Below are positions 58,511 through 64,000 of a stretch of DNA of 64,000 bases, one piece after another. Numbering within the stretch: the first letter of the stretch is position 1; each line of letters starts with the position of its first letter. This DNA comes from Nilaparvata lugens (lineage: Eukaryota > Arthropoda > Insecta > Hemiptera > Delphacidae): positions 60,550,053-60,614,052 of the forward strand of contig NC_052507.1 in NCBI RefSeq assembly GCF_014356525.2, in the 5' to 3' direction. Position numbers and translations under genes: made by a program. The notes under the pieces are model-generated. The model had not been told where the DNA came from, ran no database searches, and worked only from the letters and a program-made list of their open reading frames with translations.

Positions 58511-59221
58511 GAATACTATTATAGACTAGATTGTGTAGATGTGGACTGATGAATGAATCAGCTCAGATCCATTCATTCATTAATGTCAACGTTGTGAGAT
58601 CGCATCCACCGCAGCGTAGATTTACTGTTTTGGCTAGCGAGCCGGCTTTTTCCTACATCTACGATCATCGACTTTATTGCTCATAACAAAAGACATTTGT
58701 TTGGTGATTTGGCTTGTCCTCCAACCACTCCACATCTGTTCTTAACTTCAAACTAATTGGGTTTTCATTGTTATCTTGCCCGGTTTATTCGTGACACTCT
58801 TGAATTATTAATCTCGCCACACATGAATTCAGATTGTTCCACTCTCACTCTCTTATTCTTCACTGTTTTATTCTAGTTCTTACTACTGTTCCAAGTATAT
58901 TATAACTACGAGTTCTCATCACTTCATATATATTGCTTCTAATCTGTCTTTTTCTCACTCCACGAGTTCAGCGCTTGCTTCACAGAGCAAATTTTCAGTA
59001 AAGAAGGACAGTGTGTAGACTACTCACTACTGGATGATTTTAAATCTATGTCAAATATTTTCTCGGTCTTTGAATACAATGCAACTGATTTTTGATGAGT
59101 ATGTCTCTCAGTAAAATCTACCTTGTAGTCTGGAATCACATAGATTGATAGCTGTCTTTTAGATTTACTATGCTCCTCTTAAATGGGAATCAGGTGAAGT
59201 TGGATTATTATATTATACGAG
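58511..59221. other. No gene seen
   Basis: AT-rich; no supported feature. Confidence 0.5.
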
Positions 59222-59345
59222 TAAATGATATCTTCCTCTTCTTCTTTTTCTTTCTCTACGTCTCCCACTCCACATTTTTCTTCTCCTTCTTAAACTAATG
59301 CCTTTTCCTATTTCAATCTCTTTCCTTCTTCCCCTTTCATCGTAA
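59222..59345 (+). repeat. Short pyrimidine-rich patch
   Basis: CT-rich for about 120 bp, a minor relative of the larger tracts. Confidence 0.6.
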
Positions 59346-62300
59346 AGAGAAAGTGCTGGTACTCCAATTTCACGTGTGTATGGAGAATAAGTTGATTTAG
59401 TAAATCCAATACAACATAATTTAGTTATTGGAATGTCGAATTCTTTTACCTTTTATGATCTCATAAAATTAATGATTGTACTGACAAAGATACTAAAAAT
59501 AGAATAATAATTGAGATTTGTGGTTACAATCCTTGCAAATTTTCCATTCAGTAAGCTCGACATTGAACTTGGATTTGCAAGGACATAGCAAATCATTATT
59601 GGTATTGATCTGAGAGGAACCGTTATATAATCTTTTAATGGAATATCTCATTCGAGTTATAGAGGCTGATAGATTGAATGGGATACCAATTTTGCTTCGA
59701 TCAGTATGAATTATAGATGAATCAATTCTCGTTTGCCAATTTTCTATTGTTACTTGTGACTTCAAGGTCGTCAGACGTCTATTTAGATGCACTTATTATC
59801 AATTTGTCTGAATATTATGAAAATTGTATGCCCATCAATGTGAAAAAGAAAACATGAAATTATGATCAGTTTGCTTATGCTTGTAAAAAGCAAACTCAAC
59901 CAGTAGAATATTGGGCTCAATAAATGCTATGTTACTTGTTAGGAGATTCAATTACCGGTTTGACTATTAATGATGATTGATATTTGAAATGAAATGAATT
60001 GCAATTTGATTGAATGTTTCTATGATTGAATGTTTGATAGATCTATTCTTGGAAAAAAATTCATTACTCATTAATCATGGAACCAGAATAGCAAAATCGA
60101 TTCACAATCACTGTAGCCTATCTTCTCATAAGGTTACAAGTTAACTGAAGGACTCGATTATTAACTATGTTAGGTTCAGAATAACAATAATTGATTTCTT
60201 TCTCATATCATTTTCAGAATGGATTAATCTCAAGCAAAAAGATATTTATTTTACTTAAAAAAATACTAATCTTAGGTCTAGGTAATGTATTTTGGCTTTG
60301 GCTTCAATGTGACTGTAGAAAACATTATCAGATGCTTAAAAATGAATTTTAACTGTCTCTTCTTTTAAAACTTATTCAGTATGAGTATAGTAGGGTACGT
60401 TCAATAAAACTCTCAATTAGATTTCTAATTATATTGTTTGAACAATAATTGTTGAAGTTATCAACCACACAATGTATAATTACGTGTATTATCAATTGAA
60501 TCCCAACATTTTCCAATTTATTATAATTCACCGTGGTTTTATGATTGATCCTTAAAGCCTACGCTTTTAACCATAAACAAATTCAATCAGTTTATTTGAA
60601 ACTATAGGTAAACATCAACTCCCAGACCCTCTTGAGGGAGAAACTAGTCACGTGGCCCAGATAAAGCTAACAGAGATGACCTGTACTCTTCAATAGCCCT
60701 ACAGCAGTGAAAAAATTGTGACGAATTGCATCGCACACCAAGTTTAGCTCGGCCCACTACTCCGCGACGTTCTACTTGATATGAGTTTTCGAGATTATTT
60801 TTGTCGGTAATTATTTTCGTGTCAAATTTTAATTTAGCAAAATGATTCGCGTCAGGCTGGTTGCGAGTTGGCGTCTTTGAAAATGATGTGGAACGTCACA
60901 CCTGCTCACTCCAAGTGTTGAAGCTGCTCGCTATTCTGGGCCGTCATTAGTCATAAGACATACAACTCTGGGTATGTAGCAGAATCATTCAACGTCAGTG
61001 TTACAAACATTCCATAAATTTCATTTATTTCAGGAATTTGGACTATGAGTTCAACTTATAGACTGCTTGAATGATCAGAAATATCATTGATAAATAGATA
61101 CAAACTAAGTATTAACAGTGCATACTAACAGTGCAAAGTCAAACTTCTATGGTTTTGCATATAGTGCAAGGGTATATGTGTCAAGTATTTGTCATAACAT
61201 AGTGACAATTTGAAAAAATAATATGGTGCAGGGTTTATGAGAAATTTCTAGCTTATATAAATTTTTGGACAAAAATGAGACTTGAAATCTTAACATTAAA
61301 AACATAACCTGTTTTTGTACATGTAATTTATTATCAAAATTTGGGAGTAGAATAGTTTTGGGCCAAGCCTGTTGTTCCATCCCAATCATATTCATATCCA
61401 CAAATTAATAAATAGGATGAATAACTCAGTAGCTCCTGTCATCTGCTGATAGATTCCAAAAATACATTTTGGAATTACTTTTGGCCAATCATAGGGTAAT
61501 GTGCGGAGCTAGAAAGTATATCTATTACTATTAATTTTCAACCATTGAGATTGAAATTTCTCTTATTGGATAGTAATAATTTTCAATAATATTTTACTTT
61601 AATACTAATAAAATTTTTGAAATTGAGAAAATCATTGAGAACGAACTTTTGCTGATTGGATGGTAAAAATCTCCAATAATAATCTACTTGGATATTGATT
61701 CAATTTTCAAATTGAATACCGATGAAATAAAAATGGTCAACCACTGAAATAAAAAATTCTATAATTAATTCTGAGATGGTGTTATGGTTTAATTTCGTCA
61801 TTCTTCAACTCTACATAATTCTGTTATTATTCAGTTAAAATCATATAGTTGGATATTTTGATATCTCACTAGTTCCATCTCAAACCTCGTTAACCTAGAC
61901 CTGATTAAATGAAAAGAGTAGCACTCATTTTCCTCTCACAAGGATGAGATTCTTACAGCTACATTAAGGGGAAAGCACTCAGAATTTTTCATAAGGAATT
62001 TTCCGACTTCCATCTCTAGACAAGGAGTGTTAGGAGGAGAAAGGAGATCTTAGGGCGGAGGACTTCCCTTGCAAGGGGAGAGGGGAATCTTTGATGGTTG
62101 GAGGAGAAGCATAGTCAGATGGAGGCAGGATAGAAGAAAACTTGGCCTCAATTTACAAATGAGGAAAGCTTTGTTTGTAATGGTGGCTGTTCTTTTGCAG
62201 ATTTTCAGTCTCGCCGACAATGGGCCGCAGTCGCAGACGACATGAATAATCTAGATTCGCTGCAGCGGGAGTGCAGCATGGCATACCTCATTAGGATGCC

Positions 62301-62640
62301 TGCAAAAGTGGGCAAAGACTTCACCTTCGTCGTGTCGTGCTTCCATCTTTTGTGCCGCGTTAACTTCACTCTGTTTTCCTTACAATTTTTGTGAAAAGCT
62401 CTGCAAATAAGTGGAGTGTAGTGAAACATTATTAGGTGAATGGGAAATTTGAGTGTTGGTTCTGCAGAAATGAGGAATGTCTGTTGTTTGTTAAGTTGTA
62501 ATGAAGCATGTAATGAACCATTGTGCGAGTGAATAGTAGATTTTTGCTACTGAAGTAGTTGACAACTCTCCATATTTCATTTAATTTCATTCATAAATAC
62601 AATTAAAAATCATTTATCAATGACTGGGAAAGAGCAACAG
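59346..62640. other. AT-rich DNA, no supported gene
   Basis: The minus ORF at 59493-59792 (99 codons, starting at GTG) has normal complexity and a CPC...CKDC cysteine pattern but is not recognised and is closed by stops immediately upstream. A GC-richer patch at 60640-60960 shows no repeat ends. Loose repetition of ATTGAGA...GATTGGATGGTAA phrases occurs at about 61540-61700. Confidence 0.4.
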
Positions 62641-63000
62641 GCTGTTATTGATGTTGCTCAGCGATTAATTTGAAGCAGAAAATAGTGATGAAGAGCAGGT
62701 GAGATAAGGTAATAAAATTATGAAATTGAGTAAAAAGGAAGAGTAAGAACAGAGAATAATTTATTACAGAGGAGAAAGGATTTTGCATCAAGGAAATCAT
62801 GAAAGATAAGAGCAAATTCAAAGGAGGTGGAGAGGAGAGACATGTATGAAAATATTTCTTTTGATGGAGAGATAAAGTAATGGAGGGGAATACAAAAACG
62901 GTAGAAGATTAATTAAGAATGAGGAAAAGTCAAAAGTTGTAGATCATATTGTTGGTGATAAGAGAGGGAGAAAAGAAGTAGAATTTGTATTCAATTTTTT
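62641..63000. other. Mildly purine-rich stretch
   Basis: A/G-biased on the plus strand, weaker than the other tracts. No ORF of interest. Confidence 0.5.
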
Positions 63001-63149
63001 TAAATAAGTGCAATATTTCGAAAGTTTTCAATTTATGATACATTCTGTGATTCATTTGGAGTATAATATCAACCTTCAAAATTTTAAATCATCATTTCTG
63101 GACCGAAAATCAAGTGACGAAGCAGTGTGTGACTATATAACCTTATCTT

Positions 63150-63282
63150 TTGGACAACATTAACATTTTATCAAAACTTTTGGAGGAAAATAGTACAGGC
63201 TCAGCCTAGTTTTTCCTCCAATGTCATAATTGTATCATGATTATAGTATTTTATACAATAAATAAATAAATAAAAATAAAAA
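63150..63282 (+). mobile_element. LINE 3' end with (AATA)n tail
   Basis: TGGAGGAAAATAGTACAGGC and CAGCCTAGTTTTTCCTCCA form a small stem, followed by ATGATTATAGTATTTTATAC and AATAAATAAATAAATAAAAA. This is a typical non-LTR 3' UTR layout. The 5' limit was not found. Confidence 0.6.
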
Positions 63283-64000
63283 AATTGAGAAGAAGAAAAG
63301 AAGTTGAGGTGGAGGAGGTGGAAGAAGGAGAAAGAATGATGAATGAAATTATACCTGTAAACATATACATAATGGTTCTTGTTGAATAATAAGGAAGAAG
63401 GTTGGATGAAAACTATAACTGCTAACATGTACAATCATACAATCATAGGCCTTATCGTGTTTGGCTTGAGCATGTGGTACTTTTCTTAATGTTGTGCAAC
63501 TCTCAATGTTTAAATAAACAATTCGTGATGATGCTTGATTATCACTGTATGACAGTTTCAACAATATTGCAAAGTAGATGTTATGTATGAGAATGAGTCA
63601 ACAATGAATACACTAATAAATAGGAAATTATACAATCATAGTGCAGGATAATATTATAGAAAAATAGGACAGAAACAAATCAAAAAAAGTGAGAAAGGAC
63701 ATAAAAAGGGGAGAAACGGTTATGCTTATAATTAGTATTGAATAAAACATTAATTTCAGCCCAAATTTGATGAAAAGGTTCGTATCAATTTCTGATTCTT
63801 TCTGGTTAATGATAACCAGTTTTTGATACTATCTGATCTCATTATTGTAATGTAAGTTTATAGATAGTATAATTCGGCAGTTATAGACGAATAAACATTG
63901 ATTACTCTCTGCTTATCACTTCATAGAAATGTTAGTACGTCAGTCGGAAATGGAACTCTGTTTTTAATCCCCACTGACTCAAATTAATCCTCCAAAACTC
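63283..64000. other. No gene seen
   Basis: Short purine-rich patch to about 63340, then AT-rich sequence with unrecognised small ORFs. Confidence 0.45.

Noticed and set aside
59493..59792. 99-codon minus ORF with a Cys pattern
   Set aside because: Starts at GTG just after in-frame stops. The cysteine spacing does not match a zinc-binding motif I know, so coding is not supported.

Overview
The window looks like non-coding DNA from a large, AT-rich, repeat-dense arthropod genome. The evidence is the absence of any convincing host gene, many 5'-truncated LINE 3' ends with TAAA-type tails, abundant short TIR elements and microsatellites. A ~95-bp hairpin element occurs 15 times and resembles repeats I associate with planthoppers (Hemiptera, Delphacidae, perhaps Nilaparvata), but I could not check that. 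No open reading frame resembles a complete conserved protein. The longest ones are Ser/Leu/Phe-rich readings of polypyrimidine tracts. The only recognisable coding sequence is the C-terminal end of a LINE reverse-transcriptase ORF, split by a nested insertion. The window is best read as intergenic or intronic.

Layout. 1-9 kb: mostly unique AT-rich DNA with a TIR element (1122-1431), hairpin elements and small microsatellites. 9-10 kb: a 189-bp LINE stub with a 15-bp target duplication, then a G-rich tract. 10.1-12.8 kb: a fold-back TIR element interrupted by element 'A'. 13.5-17.1 kb: two ~945-bp direct copies flanking a possible solo LTR. 20.5-28.5 kb: hairpin-element cluster, Penelope-like fragment, a young hAT-type fold-back MITE with 8-bp TSD, tandem duplications, and a MITE with a visible empty site. 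28.6-30.2, 40.1-41.4, 50.3-51.0, 54.1-55.3 and 57.0-58.5 kb: long purine/pyrimidine strand-asymmetric tracts. 32.4-38 kb: fold-back hairpin, a Penelope-like inverted unit with 13-bp TSD, and a three-level nest. 47-52.5 kb: LINE ends and a mariner-type MITE. 58.5-64 kb: mostly unique AT-rich DNA with one more LINE tail.

The best-supported story is the nest at 33948-37990. A 5'-truncated LINE (742 bp, 12-bp TSD) was interrupted by element 'B' (about 1353 bp net, 4-bp TSD CACG). B was then interrupted by a 1916-bp TGT...ACA element 'L' (4-bp TSD AATT). Copy A at 10274-12555 is the sister of B and shows the empty site for L. B in turn shows the empty site for a 920-bp insertion in A. Removing the two insertions leaves 1357 and 1353 bp, a good internal check. 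A/B and L each carry pol-III-like box motifs near one end.
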